Source: an uncultured bacterium (lineage in GTDB: Bacteria; Vulcanimicrobiota; Xenobia; Xenobiales; Xenobiaceae). From it: a stretch of 64,000 nucleotides of DNA. The position numbers and the translations under genes were made by a program. Of this stretch, positions 1 to 8,065 are shown one piece after another; the first letter of the stretch is position 1, and each line of letters begins with the position of its first letter. Location of the stretch: NCBI GenBank assembly GCA_934644775.1, contig CAKUDB010000006.1, positions 46,174 to 110,173 on the forward strand. Direction: 5' to 3'. The notes beneath the pieces are model-generated. The model worked only from the letters and a program-made list of their open reading frames with translations. It searched no databases and was not told where the DNA came from.

Positions 1-587
1 CTTCCAAAGCTTTAAAAATGCCTAATGCTCAGCCCAAAGAGAATAGCGGAGTGGCTAAAGAAGCTACCGCCCAAGCCAACACTTCCAGTAAAGAAGCTCC
101 CTCTTTGGCCGGTCAGAAGTTTGACGAGCTCTTAGGTAAAACTGGCAAAAAAGAAGAGGGCAAGCAACTTACCACTGAAGCTGCTCAGGCCGCTTCCGGC
201 GCAGCCAAAGGAGACAAAGCAGAAAAGGCCGACGACAGCGTAGCTCTCAACAGCGCCAACAAAGCAGAAGAAGCCCACAAGACTCAAAGGCTTACCCAAA
301 CTCAAAAGCGCCAGCAAGTTATCAACCAGATCGTTACCCACATGGAGATTCGCAACTTTACCAGCCGAGACGAACTTACTCTCCGTCTCAACCCCGAGTA
401 TCTGGGCGAGCTCAAAATTAAGATTAACCGTAGCAAAGACGGCGAGCTGAGCGCTCAATTTATTACCGATTCTGAAGATACGCGCGAAGTGCTCCAAGAG
501 AGCCGAGCCGAGCTGCGCGAGCATATCGAAAAGAAAGGTATGAATTTGCGCAATATCGACATTGAGATGGTCGATCATATCGCCTAA
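1..587 (+). CDS. fliK: Flagellar hook-length control protein FliK, C-terminal part (5' end outside window)
   Basis: FliK measures hook length and switches the export gate from rod/hook to filament substrates. The reading frame is open to the left edge of the window. The ATG at 18 has no ribosome site, so I read this as the 3' part of a longer gene. Residues before about 100 (counted from that ATG) are Ala/Lys/Glu-rich and disordered, as in FliK N-terminal regions. The last 90 residues match the conserved Flg_hook domain: 'LTLRLNPEYLGELKIKI', an amphipathic strand pattern, then a helix with 'REVLQESRAELREHI' and a short final strand. The protein ends just before the hook/rod gene, which fits a flagellar operon. 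The domain assignment is firm; the missing N-terminus is inferred from the open frame. Confidence 0.85.
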   Translation, partial: SKALKMPNAQPKENSGVAKEATAQANTSSKEAPSLAGQKFDELLGKTGKKEEGKQLTTEAAQAASGAAKGDKAEKADDSVALNSANKAEEAHKTQRLTQTQKRQQVINQIVTHMEIRNFTSRDELTLRLNPEYLGELKIKINRSKDGELSAQFITDSEDTREVLQESRAELREHIEKKGMNLRNIDIEMVDHIA

Positions 588-762
588 AAAGAGCGATTTT
601 AGCCTGTTTGGGACTTCATTGTTTACATTTTAGAAACAAACTGTTTAAGGTGTGACAATAAGCCCTTGATACCTTTACATTGAGATGGAGAGGGCTTTTC
701 TCAACAGGCTCAAAGCTTCAAGAGTAACGTGCCCAACGGGGTTAAGGAGGCAAAAGTAGATC

Positions 763-1581
763 ATGTTTGATTTTAATAATTCAGCCAATGCCATTCAGCA
801 GAACCAGACTATGCTGAACTCTTATTTCCAGAACTTGCAAAACCAGTTCACTCCTGGTTACAAGGCTGAGAGCGTACAGTTCAACGATATTATGGGCCAG
901 ACTATGGGCGGCGGCGGTGCTAAGACCCAGTCTAATGGCATTATCTTCAGCCAAGGCCAGCTCTTCCAGACCGAATGTGCCACCAACTTGGCTATCGATG
1001 GTCAGGGCTTCTTCATGGTCAACGACGGCAACCAGACTCACTACACTCGTGACGGTCGCTTCGCTTTCAACAACGGTATGTTGACCAATAGCGAAGGCAA
1101 AAATGTTATGGGCTATCAGTTAGATGCTCAGGGCAACATTTGCAGTGATCCTCAGCCTATCGAGCTCCATATGGATCCCAACACTAAGTTGTATGGTGGC
1201 AAATATACCGGTTATCACTTCGACGAAACCGGTAAGCTCTATGGTGAGCAGACTATCACCGATCCTACTACCGGTCAGAGCGTTTCTGAGTCCGTGCCTA
1301 TTGCCCAGGTATCTATCGCCTCCTTCGCCAACGCCAGCGGTTTGAAGAAAACCGGTACTACCAGCTTTGGCAAGACTGACAATTCCGGCGAAGCTGTAGT
1401 AGGCGTGGCCGGTCAGGGTGCTATGGGCCGCATCGCTGCTGGTAGCTTAGAGTTAGCCAATGTAGACTATGCTCAGCAAGCCGCCGCTATCGGTATGGCT
1501 AAGCAGAACTACGAAGCTAACTTCGCCGCTTTCAAAGCTATGGACGGTTTGATGGAGTCGGCTATCGGTTTAGTCCGCTAG
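763..1581 (+). CDS. Flagellar hook/rod protein (FlgG/FlgF/FlgE family)
   Basis: A 272-residue axial protein of the flagellar rod or hook, exported through the flagellar gate. AAGGAGG lies about 12 bases before the ATG. The N-terminal helix ends in 'NQFTPGYK' (residues 27-34), the usual 'N..TPGYK' signature of this family. The core has 'NLAIDGQGFFMV' and 'YTRDGRFAFNNGMLT', typical of FlgE/F/G. The C-terminus has the conserved helix 'LANVDYAQQAAAIGMAKQNY' and then 'EANFAAFKAM'. The length suits FlgG (about 260) better than FlgE (usually over 400), but the position next to fliK would suit a hook gene, so the exact member is left open. No flgD is present between it and fliK. Confidence 0.85.
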   Translation: MFDFNNSANAIQQNQTMLNSYFQNLQNQFTPGYKAESVQFNDIMGQTMGGGGAKTQSNGIIFSQGQLFQTECATNLAIDGQGFFMVNDGNQTHYTRDGRFAFNNGMLTNSEGKNVMGYQLDAQGNICSDPQPIELHMDPNTKLYGGKYTGYHFDETGKLYGEQTITDPTTGQSVSESVPIAQVSIASFANASGLKKTGTTSFGKTDNSGEAVVGVAGQGAMGRIAAGSLELANVDYAQQAAAIGMAKQNYEANFAAFKAMDGLMESAIGLVR

Positions 1582-1913
1582 TATATCGTTGAAAAAGGCT
1601 TAAGTTGCGCCCTTATTGGTGGTTCAATTGTAGATAAGCGCATCTTGCCTATCTAAAAAGGCGATAGGGAGCTATCTTTTTTGGAGATAGTTTCTTGTCG
1701 TCTTTTTTTTTGATAAGGAATTGCCAGAATTGGTGTCGAAGTGGCCAGGCGTTTTCGAAGGATAATTGTTCGGCAGCTCGTCTTGGTCTTTGGAAGAGGA
1801 AGGGTAGTCCGATTCTAAGGACGTACAAGGGCAGTTTTTGTCTAGATTTATCACTTAGTATCTAGCTTCGGAAAGTTCGACAAAATCTGTAGGCCATTTT
1901 TAGGAGGAACCGA
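1582..1913. other. Intergenic stretch without a supported gene
   Basis: This 332-base gap separates the hook/rod gene from fliM. It holds a short terminator-like hairpin near 1663 and the fliM ribosome site near 1901. A 60-codon open frame on the minus strand has no ribosome site and an unnatural composition, so I do not call it. I see no other gene here; fliL, often found at this place, is absent. Confidence 0.6.
1663..1682 (+). terminator. Weak intrinsic terminator after the hook/rod gene
   Basis: A 5-bp stem (GATAG/CTATC) with a GGAG loop is followed by six T. The stem is short, so termination is probably partial. Confidence 0.4.
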
Positions 1914-2885
1914 TTGCGCCAAGATTCCGGTAGTTATGACGAAATCATGCGCCTGACTTCGTCGCGCAGAGGCGATGGAGCTTCGGCTTATGATTTTCGC
2001 AAAACAGAGAAATTTACAGCGGATCAGATAAAATTTATCGAAAATGTTTTTGTAACTTTTTCTGATACCGTCATTACCAGTTTAGCTCCTATGCTCCAGT
2101 CTCGTTTTCGCATGGAGCTTATGACTATAGTTACGCGAAGTTACACTTCTTACATAAACTCCTTGGCCGAAACTACGCCAATGTTGATCTTTAAGCTGGA
2201 ACAAGACGTACAAGGCTTTATAGATATAGATTTTGGATTGGCTTTTGCCTTGTTCGAAAGGCTCATGGGCGGTAAGGGCATCCCTTCACGGGATGAACTG
2301 CGCGATTCCTTTACCGATTTGGAAAAAGCCATCTTGCAAAAGCCTTTGGCCCGTTTGCTCGACGCTTATGCTCAAGCCTGGAAGACTCTTAAACCGGTTA
2401 AGCCCCAATTAGTCTCTTTTGAGTTTAACCCTATGGCCGTCCATATTGCCAGCCCTTCCGAGCTAATGGTAGTAATTCCCTTCCAAGCCGATATTGCTTC
2501 AGCCAGCGGATCTATCAATGTAGTATTACCTTTCCAATATTTGCGCGATTGCTTGCCTAAGGGTTCTTACGACGAGTTTAATTTGACTAAAGGTGCCAAG
2601 ACGTCGGCCTCTCAACCGCCTATGACAGCCCACATTGCCGACAAGATACAAGGAGCTAAAGTTCCTATTACGGTAAGTTTAGGCCGTGCCGAACTCCTCT
2701 TCCAAGAGTTGCTCAGTTTGGAAAGAGGCGACACCATTCGACTGGACACAGAAATTTCTCAGCCCTTGAAAGTAAAGGTCGAAGGCAAAACTAAATTTTT
2801 GGGCCATCCAGGCACAAAAGATTCCAAGCTGGCTTGCAAAATAAGCCGCGTATTACAAGAGGGAGATGAAGAATTCGATGAGTGA
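1914..2885 (+). CDS. fliM: Flagellar motor switch protein FliM
   Basis: FliM is the middle component of the C-ring; it binds CheY-P and FliG and sets rotation direction. The TTG start at 1914 is chosen because AGGAGG lies seven bases upstream. Residues 5-13 contain 'SYDEIMRL', a diverged form of the N-terminal CheY-binding peptide (usually LSQ.EID.LL). Residues about 40-235 match the FliM middle domain. The last 75 residues form a SpoA/FliN-like domain ('KVPITVSLGRAELLFQELLSL'-type start, 'GDTIRLD' turn). Length is 323, normal for FliM. The stop overlaps the start of the first fliN by 8 bases, which suggests translational coupling. CheY contact may be weaker than usual because the peptide is diverged; that is inference. 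Confidence 0.93.
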   Translation: MRQDSGSYDEIMRLTSSRRGDGASAYDFRKTEKFTADQIKFIENVFVTFSDTVITSLAPMLQSRFRMELMTIVTRSYTSYINSLAETTPMLIFKLEQDVQGFIDIDFGLAFALFERLMGGKGIPSRDELRDSFTDLEKAILQKPLARLLDAYAQAWKTLKPVKPQLVSFEFNPMAVHIASPSELMVVIPFQADIASASGSINVVLPFQYLRDCLPKGSYDEFNLTKGAKTSASQPPMTAHIADKIQGAKVPITVSLGRAELLFQELLSLERGDTIRLDTEISQPLKVKVEGKTKFLGHPGTKDSKLACKISRVLQEGDEEFDE

Positions 2886-3183
2886 TCAGCAAGGCCCCCG
2901 CTCCGTACAATTTGGGGTATTAGATAGTTCTAGTCCAGCCGGAGGTTCTGCCTCCAGTATAGACTTGTTGCGTGACGTCCCCTTGGAGATTCACGCCGAA
3001 CTGGGTAAAGCCAAACGTTTAGTGCGCGAGGTACTGCGCCTCAATGTGGGTACAGTGATCGATCTGGACAAAGAAGCCGGCGCTCCCGTAGATTTAATTA
3101 TCAATAACCGCCCTATTGCCAGAGGCGAAGTTGTGGAAATAGACGGACGCTACGGCATTCGTGTGACGGAAATTGTTCGCTAG
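2878..3183 (+). CDS. fliN: Flagellar motor switch protein FliN, copy 1
   Basis: FliN forms the base of the C-ring with FliM and helps load export substrates. I choose the ATG at 2878 because the purine-rich AGAGGGAG site then has normal spacing; an in-frame ATG at 2866 would sit directly on that site. About 30 polar residues precede a SpoA domain: 'LLRDVPLEIHAELGKAKRLV' opens it and 'ARGEVVEIDGRYGIRVTEI' closes it. Length is 101, usual for the short form of FliN. The gene overlaps fliM by 8 bases and is followed by a second fliN. Confidence 0.92.
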   Translation: MSDQQGPRSVQFGVLDSSSPAGGSASSIDLLRDVPLEIHAELGKAKRLVREVLRLNVGTVIDLDKEAGAPVDLIINNRPIARGEVVEIDGRYGIRVTEIVR

Positions 3184-3228
3184 GTTGCTCGTCTTAGGCG
3201 GCACATTCAACATATCGGAGGCAAGTTA

Positions 3229-3534
3229 TTGGACAGCTTATCGGTAAATGCTAGACGCGCTCAAAGAGCGGGCTCCTCCGCTGGCTTAGCAGAAAATGCG
3301 GAAGATCTAAATATCCTTTATGACGTTCCCTTTATTATTGAAGCAGAAATGGGCGAAACTGCCCGCACAGTGCGCGATGTCTTAAAATTGACCCAAGGGT
3401 GCCTCTTAGAATTGGACAAAGAAGAAGGCGATCCTATAGATTTAAAGATCAACGGCCATTTAATTGCTCGAGGCGAAGTAGTCGAACTAGACGGCTGCTA
3501 TGCAGTACGTATTACCGAACTTGTTTCTAAATAA
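3229..3534 (+). CDS. fliN: Flagellar motor switch protein FliN, copy 2
   Basis: A second SpoA-domain FliN, 101 residues, with a TTG start preceded by GGAGG. It aligns without gaps to copy 1 across the domain: 'ILYDVPFIIEAEMGETARTV' against 'LLRDVPLEIHAELGKAKRLV', and both share 'IARGEVVE.DG.Y..R.TE'. The copies therefore come from a tandem duplication but have diverged strongly outside structural positions. They could form a FliN heterodimer in the C-ring in place of the usual homodimer. The stop codon overlaps the fliO start by one base. Confidence 0.9.
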   Translation: MDSLSVNARRAQRAGSSAGLAENAEDLNILYDVPFIIEAEMGETARTVRDVLKLTQGCLLELDKEEGDPIDLKINGHLIARGEVVELDGCYAVRITELVSK

Positions 3535-4526
3535 TGTTCGACTTTAAATCGCTTCTCAACGAAATGGAACAAAGTAGACGGCGCTCTTTGCTATCGGTGG
3601 GCGTCGTTTGCTTTTTGGCTTTAGCTCTAATTATCGGCTTGGGCGTTTTTAGCAGCACTAAGCAACTGAGGCAGCAGCCTTCCGCTTCGCCTACCATGAC
3701 TGGACGCGAGCTCTTTAATAAGGTAATTGAGCAAGAAAAGAATGCCTTAGAAAAGCAAGCTGAATTAGAAGCTCAACAAGCTAAATTGGAAGTTCAACAA
3801 GCCAAGAATACTCCCCTTGCTGCCCCACCAACAAAGAGACCAACACAAACCCAAGCGCCAGCCTCCTCCAAAGTTGCTACACCGGAAACTAAAAAGAAAG
3901 ATACCGAAACTACACTAGCCCCCTCCTCCCCAGCTGTTCCTCCCTCCAAGGCAACTTCTACAGATAAAGAAGACCCCTACTTTAACATTTTGCATGAGCC
4001 CTGGCCCCCTTCATCGGCTGCAGGAACTACTAAAGTAGAATCGACCTTTGTCCCTCGGTTGGGCTCTATGTTCTTGATGTTGTGTATAACTTGCACGATC
4101 ATCTGGCTCTCTCTCAAGATATTTGCTCCGCTCTTCAATAAATTTACCGGAGTTTCAGCTACTCCCCAAAACCATTTGCAAATTATTGAAAAGAAAGCTC
4201 TGGCTCCCAATAAAATGATCGTTTTGATCGAAACCCACGGCCAGCATATCCTTTTAGGAATAACCGATCAGGCCATTACTACTTTAGCTAATTTTGACCT
4301 TGCCCCCACTAAGCTTCCCCCACCCACAGAAGAGATCGCTTCTCAAGAAAGTATTAGGCCAACATCTGAAGCTTCTGAAACTTCTGAAGCCAAGCCTCTA
4401 GAGCCTAACTCTAACCCAAAATCAGCCGACCCTCTTCCAGGAAGTCCAGGGGAAAAGAAAAACTTACTAAAGGAAGTTATCAGCCAACATTTTTCTTCTC
4501 TACCATTGCCCAGAATAGAGAAATAG
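3534..4526 (+). CDS. fliO: Flagellar biosynthesis protein FliO
   Basis: FliO is a membrane chaperone for assembly of the FliP ring. The ATG shares one base with the fliN2 stop, so translation is probably coupled. Residues 20-40 form a first membrane segment ('VVCFLALALIIGLGVF'). A long Ala/Pro/Thr/Lys-rich linker follows (about 50-165), then a second membrane segment ('MFLMLCITCTIIWLSLKIF', about 180-200). Next comes the small FliO domain with 'IIEKKALAPNKMIVLIET' and 'HGQHILLGITD', and then an acidic Pro/Ser tail. At 330 residues it is more than twice the common FliO length because of the linker, the extra N-terminal segment and the tail. Confidence 0.85.
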   Translation: MFDFKSLLNEMEQSRRRSLLSVGVVCFLALALIIGLGVFSSTKQLRQQPSASPTMTGRELFNKVIEQEKNALEKQAELEAQQAKLEVQQAKNTPLAAPPTKRPTQTQAPASSKVATPETKKKDTETTLAPSSPAVPPSKATSTDKEDPYFNILHEPWPPSSAAGTTKVESTFVPRLGSMFLMLCITCTIIWLSLKIFAPLFNKFTGVSATPQNHLQIIEKKALAPNKMIVLIETHGQHILLGITDQAITTLANFDLAPTKLPPPTEEIASQESIRPTSEASETSEAKPLEPNSNPKSADPLPGSPGEKKNLLKEVISQHFSSLPLPRIEK

Positions 4527-4587
4527 TCTTTTTATCCCCATTAAGTAGGAAATCTCTTCTGCCTTCTTAGGTAGGGGATAAGGGATA

Positions 4588-4755
4588 ATGTGGCAAATCA
4601 CAATTTATAAAAGAGATACCGTGAGGCGCACGGAAATTTACGCCTGTGGAAAGCATATATGTGGGCCTAGCAATCTTTTGGCAAGGCCAGTTGTATCTTT
4701 TGTAGAAACAGGAAGCTCCCATCTTTTTTTAGGAGTACGTCCACTCATCTTTTGA
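4588..4755 (+). CDS. Small FliO-domain-like protein (55 aa) between fliO and fliP
   Basis: A short open frame fills the gap between fliO and fliP. The ATG at 4588 follows a GGGGATAAGGG ribosome-site-like run; the TGA is at 4753-4755. Its C-terminal half, 'VSFVETGSSHLFLGV', has the same pattern as 'IVLIETHGQHILLGI' of the FliO upstream, including E-T, H and L-G at equivalent places. There is no membrane segment. The frame differs from that of fliO, so it is not simple read-through; it may be a duplicated FliO domain. Against it: the ORF is short and the match covers only about 20 residues. Moderate to low confidence. Confidence 0.4.
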   Translation: MWQITIYKRDTVRRTEIYACGKHICGPSNLLARPVVSFVETGSSHLFLGVRPLIF

Positions 4756-4774
4756 GTATGAAGCGAGAAAAGAA

Positions 4775-5575
4775 ATGAATTTTCGCCTAAGACGTATATT
4801 AGCTATTTGTCTGCCGCTTGTGGCTTTGGCCCTATTCTTTTGGCTTTTTGCCGATATGGCCAATGCCCAAAATCCTTTTCCGCAGCTCAATATGCCTAAT
4901 ATCAGTATCAATGGTGCCAAAGCTAACGAAAAGCAAACTTTTTCCACTACTTTATTGCTATTAGGCGGCCTGAGTCTACTTTCGTTGGCCCCCTATATTC
5001 TGGCTATGTGTACAGCCTTCATACGTATCGTCATGACCCTGAGCTTCCTGCGCTCAGCTATGGGTACTCAGCAAGTCCCCCCCACCCAGGTGCTTATGGG
5101 CTTGGCCCTATTTTTGACGATGTTCGTTATGGCACCAGTAGGCGAATCGATAAATAAGGATGCTTTACAGCCATATTTAGCAGGAAAGATTTCACAAAGC
5201 GCTTTTTTCGCTAAAGCCTACAAGCCCATCCAGTCTTTTATGCTTTACCAAACTAGAGAAAAGGATATTCAACTTTTCTTCGATATTGGGCGCGTCAAAA
5301 ATATTACTAAACGCGAAGATATTCCTTTTTATATTTTACTTCCCTCATTTGTACTCTCTGAAATAAAAACTTCATTCCAGATAGGTTTTCTTCTCTACGT
5401 ACCTTTCTTGGTTATCGATATGGTGGTAGCCTCGGTACTCATGTCCATGGGTATGTTCATGCTCTCGCCGATGTCTATTTCTCTACCTTTCAAACTACTT
5501 CTTTTCGTACTTATAGACGGCTGGCACCTAATAATAAAAGGTGTGGTAGAGAGTTTCAATTATCCAAGATCATAA
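4775..5575 (+). CDS. fliP: Flagellar export gate protein FliP
   Basis: FliP forms the five-subunit core of the export gate with FliQ and FliR. The protein has 266 residues. It opens with a signal peptide ('ILAICLPLVALALFFWLF', then A-N-A-Q), as is usual for FliP. Family signatures are 'APYILAMCTAFIRIVMTLSF', 'RSAMGTQQVPP' and, near the C-terminus, 'SFVLSEIKTSFQIGF', 'IDMVVASVLMSMGM' and 'LPFKLLLFVL'. Four membrane segments can be seen. A 48-base spacer separates it from fliQ. Confidence 0.95.
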   Translation: MNFRLRRILAICLPLVALALFFWLFADMANAQNPFPQLNMPNISINGAKANEKQTFSTTLLLLGGLSLLSLAPYILAMCTAFIRIVMTLSFLRSAMGTQQVPPTQVLMGLALFLTMFVMAPVGESINKDALQPYLAGKISQSAFFAKAYKPIQSFMLYQTREKDIQLFFDIGRVKNITKREDIPFYILLPSFVLSEIKTSFQIGFLLYVPFLVIDMVVASVLMSMGMFMLSPMSISLPFKLLLFVLIDGWHLIIKGVVESFNYPRS

Positions 5576-5623
5576 GCTAGACAATTAACGATAATGTAGC
5601 GATAAGAGATTAAAGGAGGTAAA

Positions 5624-5920
5624 ATGTTAGTACTGGGAGCGGAAGTTTTTGATGACGGCTTCGTCTTGGCGCTTTGTACCAAGGCTCTCTATTTGGTGCT
5701 TATCCTCTCAGCCCCGATGCTGATGTCGGCTCTGTCGGTCGGTCTTATGGTCAGTATTGTACAAGCGACCACCCAGGTGCAAGAGCAAACCCTCTCTTTC
5801 GTACCTAAAATTATTGCCACTTTTATGGCTATAGTGTTGTGTGGCAACTGGATGTTCAATATGTTATCCAGTTTTACAATTTCGACATTCGCCGACATTG
5901 CTCGTTTGGGGCCCAAATAA
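5624..5920 (+). CDS. fliQ: Flagellar export gate protein FliQ
   Basis: A small two-helix membrane protein of the export gate, 98 residues against the usual 89; the extra residues are at the N-terminus. AAAGGAGGT precedes the ATG at ideal spacing. Two membrane segments, about 20-42 and 58-80, carry the family motifs 'ALSVGLMVSIVQATTQVQEQ' and 'LSFVPKI'. FliR starts six bases after the stop. Confidence 0.92.
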   Translation: MLVLGAEVFDDGFVLALCTKALYLVLILSAPMLMSALSVGLMVSIVQATTQVQEQTLSFVPKIIATFMAIVLCGNWMFNMLSSFTISTFADIARLGPK

Positions 5921-5926
5921 ACTATT

Positions 5927-6712
5927 ATGACTGGCATGATGAGCGATCCGGCACTGCAGTTGCTGGGCGTGGGGCTGTTGGCTTTCGTGAGGATAGCCCT
6001 AATCTTCGTACAAGCACCTATTTTAGGTAGTAACCACATACCTAACACAGTATTGGTTGGTTTGGCTGCAGCTATTACAGTGGTTATGTACCCTACTTTG
6101 CCTGTCCCCAACGATATGCCTACCGACCTTTTTCCCTTTTTGGGGGCTATCCTAACTCAGGCCTGTGTAGGTTTGGTTATCGGCTTCGTTTCCTTCATTG
6201 TTATAGGTGCCGCCCAGTTCGGTGGTGAAATGCTCGATATTCAGATGGGTCTATCTTCGGCAGCCTCCTTCGATCCAGCTAGCCACGGTGCCATCAACTT
6301 ACTGCGTAAAGTTTTATTCTATACCTCGATGAATCTTTACTTAGTATTGGGGGGCCATCATCAACTTTTCGCCGCCATCTATAAAAGTTACCAAGTAGTA
6401 CCTCTGACCTATTTTAATATGTCAGAGAATCTGGCCATGACCCTTTTGCGCATGACTAGCGATCTGTTAGTTATCGGCACCCAGATCGCCGCCCCGGCTT
6501 TGGCGGCTCTATTTATAGCCCAGTGCGCTCTGGGTCTACTGGCTCGCGTAGCTCCTCAAATGAATATTTTTATGCTGAGTTTCCCTCTCAATATTGCTAT
6601 CGGATTGGTATTATTAAGACTTTCCTATCCTTTAATTATGAGAGTTATGGGCAATCAGTTTGAAATAAACCTAGATCTTTTGCTACAATGTATAGGAATG
6701 ATGAAGCCATAA
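5927..6712 (+). CDS. fliR: Flagellar export gate protein FliR
   Basis: FliR is the single-copy gate subunit that completes the FliP5Q4R1 complex. It has 261 residues with about six membrane segments, the normal length. Signatures include 'RIALIFVQAPILGSNHIPN' near the N-terminus, 'GEMLDIQMGLSSAASFDPAS' in the middle and 'ARVAPQMNIFMLSFPLNI' near the C-terminus. The start is six bases after fliQ without a clear ribosome site, so coupling is likely; ATGs at 5936 and 5939 are alternatives. Confidence 0.93.
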   Translation: MTGMMSDPALQLLGVGLLAFVRIALIFVQAPILGSNHIPNTVLVGLAAAITVVMYPTLPVPNDMPTDLFPFLGAILTQACVGLVIGFVSFIVIGAAQFGGEMLDIQMGLSSAASFDPASHGAINLLRKVLFYTSMNLYLVLGGHHQLFAAIYKSYQVVPLTYFNMSENLAMTLLRMTSDLLVIGTQIAAPALAALFIAQCALGLLARVAPQMNIFMLSFPLNIAIGLVLLRLSYPLIMRVMGNQFEINLDLLLQCIGMMKP

Positions 6713-6726
6713 GGAGGTGATATTAG

Positions 6727-7932
6727 ATGGGTGGTCAGGATAGCGACAAAACTGAAGAACCAACTGAGCATAAGTTACAAGAAGCCCGCAAAAAAGGCCA
6801 AGTAATGAAGAGTCAGGAGGTAATATCCACCTGCCTGCTTTTGGCTACCGCCGGTGCCATGTACGGAGCCGGTGGCGGTATGTTGTCGAGAATACGTGAA
6901 CTAACCGTCTATATTTGGGGCATGATACCAACCTACAATATGAATGCCCGCAGTCTTAATGGGGATATTTTCCACGTTATGATAACGATTCTGTTGGTGT
7001 TAGCTCCACTTTTGGCCGCCGGTTTTGTAATGGCGATCGTAGCCAACTTGGCCCAGGTTCAATTTATATTCTCTACCGAAACGCTTAAGCCCAGCCTCAA
7101 TAAGATCAATCCCTTAGAGGGCTTTAAGCGTATTTTCAGCGTTAAATCTGCTGTAGAATTGCTTAAGCAGCTGGCCAAGTTAGGGATTATCGGCTACATA
7201 TGTTATAAAGTTGTGGGCGAAATTATTCCTCAGTTGCAAACAGCTCCGGCCATTCCTTTAATGGCCACTTTAGAGTTGGTAGGTGTTACCGTCAAAAACT
7301 TAGTTATGAAAGTAGCTATCGGCATGGTAGCTATAGCCGGCCTGGACTACATCTTCCAGAAAAAGCAATTCATGAAGCAAATGCGCATGAGTATGCAGGA
7401 TCTGAAAGATGAGTATAAGGAAACCGAGGGCAACCCTCAAGTAAAGGGTAAGTTGCGCCAGCTTATGCGCCAAAGCTCTCAAGGTGGCGGCGGAGGGGGC
7501 GGCAACATGATGAAGGAAGTGCCCGATGCTTCAGCGGTAGTAACTAATCCTACTCATTTAGCGGTGGCTCTGCGCTACAAACAAGGGCAAGATCCCGTAC
7601 CTATCGTAGTTGCCAAAGGCGAGAATATGACCGCCGTCCAAATTAAGATTATGGCTGAAGATCACGATGTACCCATTGTGGAAAATGTTGAACTGGCCAG
7701 AGCTTTGTTTAAGACTTGCGAACTTTCCGGCCCGGTACCTACCGAGATGTATAAGGCAGTAGCCGAAGTGCTGGCCTACGTAATTAAGCTAAAAAGGAAG
7801 CGCGAATTGTTGCGCCGCCGTCGTCTGGCCCGCAACGGCCCTCCGCGCCGTACAGCTCGTGCCGCTACAGCTTCACCTTCGATGCCTAAAACCCAATTCA
7901 CGGCCCGAGGTATGGCAGCAGGAAGACGTTAA
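6727..7932 (+). CDS. flhB: Flagellar export switch protein FlhB
   Basis: FlhB recruits substrates and, by self-cleavage at NPTH, changes export specificity together with FliK. AAGGAGGTGAT precedes the ATG. Four membrane segments lie in residues about 30-215, after a polar N-terminus with 'DKTEEPTEHKLQEARKKGQV'. The autocleavage motif NPTH is intact at 274-277. Seven consecutive glycines (253-259) replace the usual basic linker before 'EVPDAS', and the C-terminus ends in an Arg-rich tail of about 45 residues. Both features are unusual. Total length is 401 against about 360-380 in typical FlhB. Confidence 0.95.
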   Translation: MGGQDSDKTEEPTEHKLQEARKKGQVMKSQEVISTCLLLATAGAMYGAGGGMLSRIRELTVYIWGMIPTYNMNARSLNGDIFHVMITILLVLAPLLAAGFVMAIVANLAQVQFIFSTETLKPSLNKINPLEGFKRIFSVKSAVELLKQLAKLGIIGYICYKVVGEIIPQLQTAPAIPLMATLELVGVTVKNLVMKVAIGMVAIAGLDYIFQKKQFMKQMRMSMQDLKDEYKETEGNPQVKGKLRQLMRQSSQGGGGGGGNMMKEVPDASAVVTNPTHLAVALRYKQGQDPVPIVVAKGENMTAVQIKIMAEDHDVPIVENVELARALFKTCELSGPVPTEMYKAVAEVLAYVIKLKRKRELLRRRRLARNGPPRRTARAATASPSMPKTQFTARGMAAGRR

Positions 7933-7980
7933 TACTTGGTTGGCTTTTTAGCAAACTTTTATTCTAAGACTCGCATTTAG

Positions 7981-8007
7981 ACCGGCCATATTTTGAAGGC
8001 CGGTTTG
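7981..8007 (+). terminator. Hairpin between flhB and flhA
   Basis: A perfect 7-bp stem (ACCGGCC/GGCCGGT) with a 10-base loop is followed by only a few T. It could cause partial termination or protect the upstream mRNA; a full stop is unlikely. Confidence 0.35.
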
Positions 8008-8065
8008 GATGTGAGTCTGTTAATATGTGTGAACCAAAATCTAATATAACTGGAGAAGTCGAATA

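Noticed and set aside
1672..1854. 60-codon ORF on the minus strand between the hook/rod gene and fliM
   Set aside because: No ribosome site, low-complexity polar composition, and it crosses a terminator-like hairpin.
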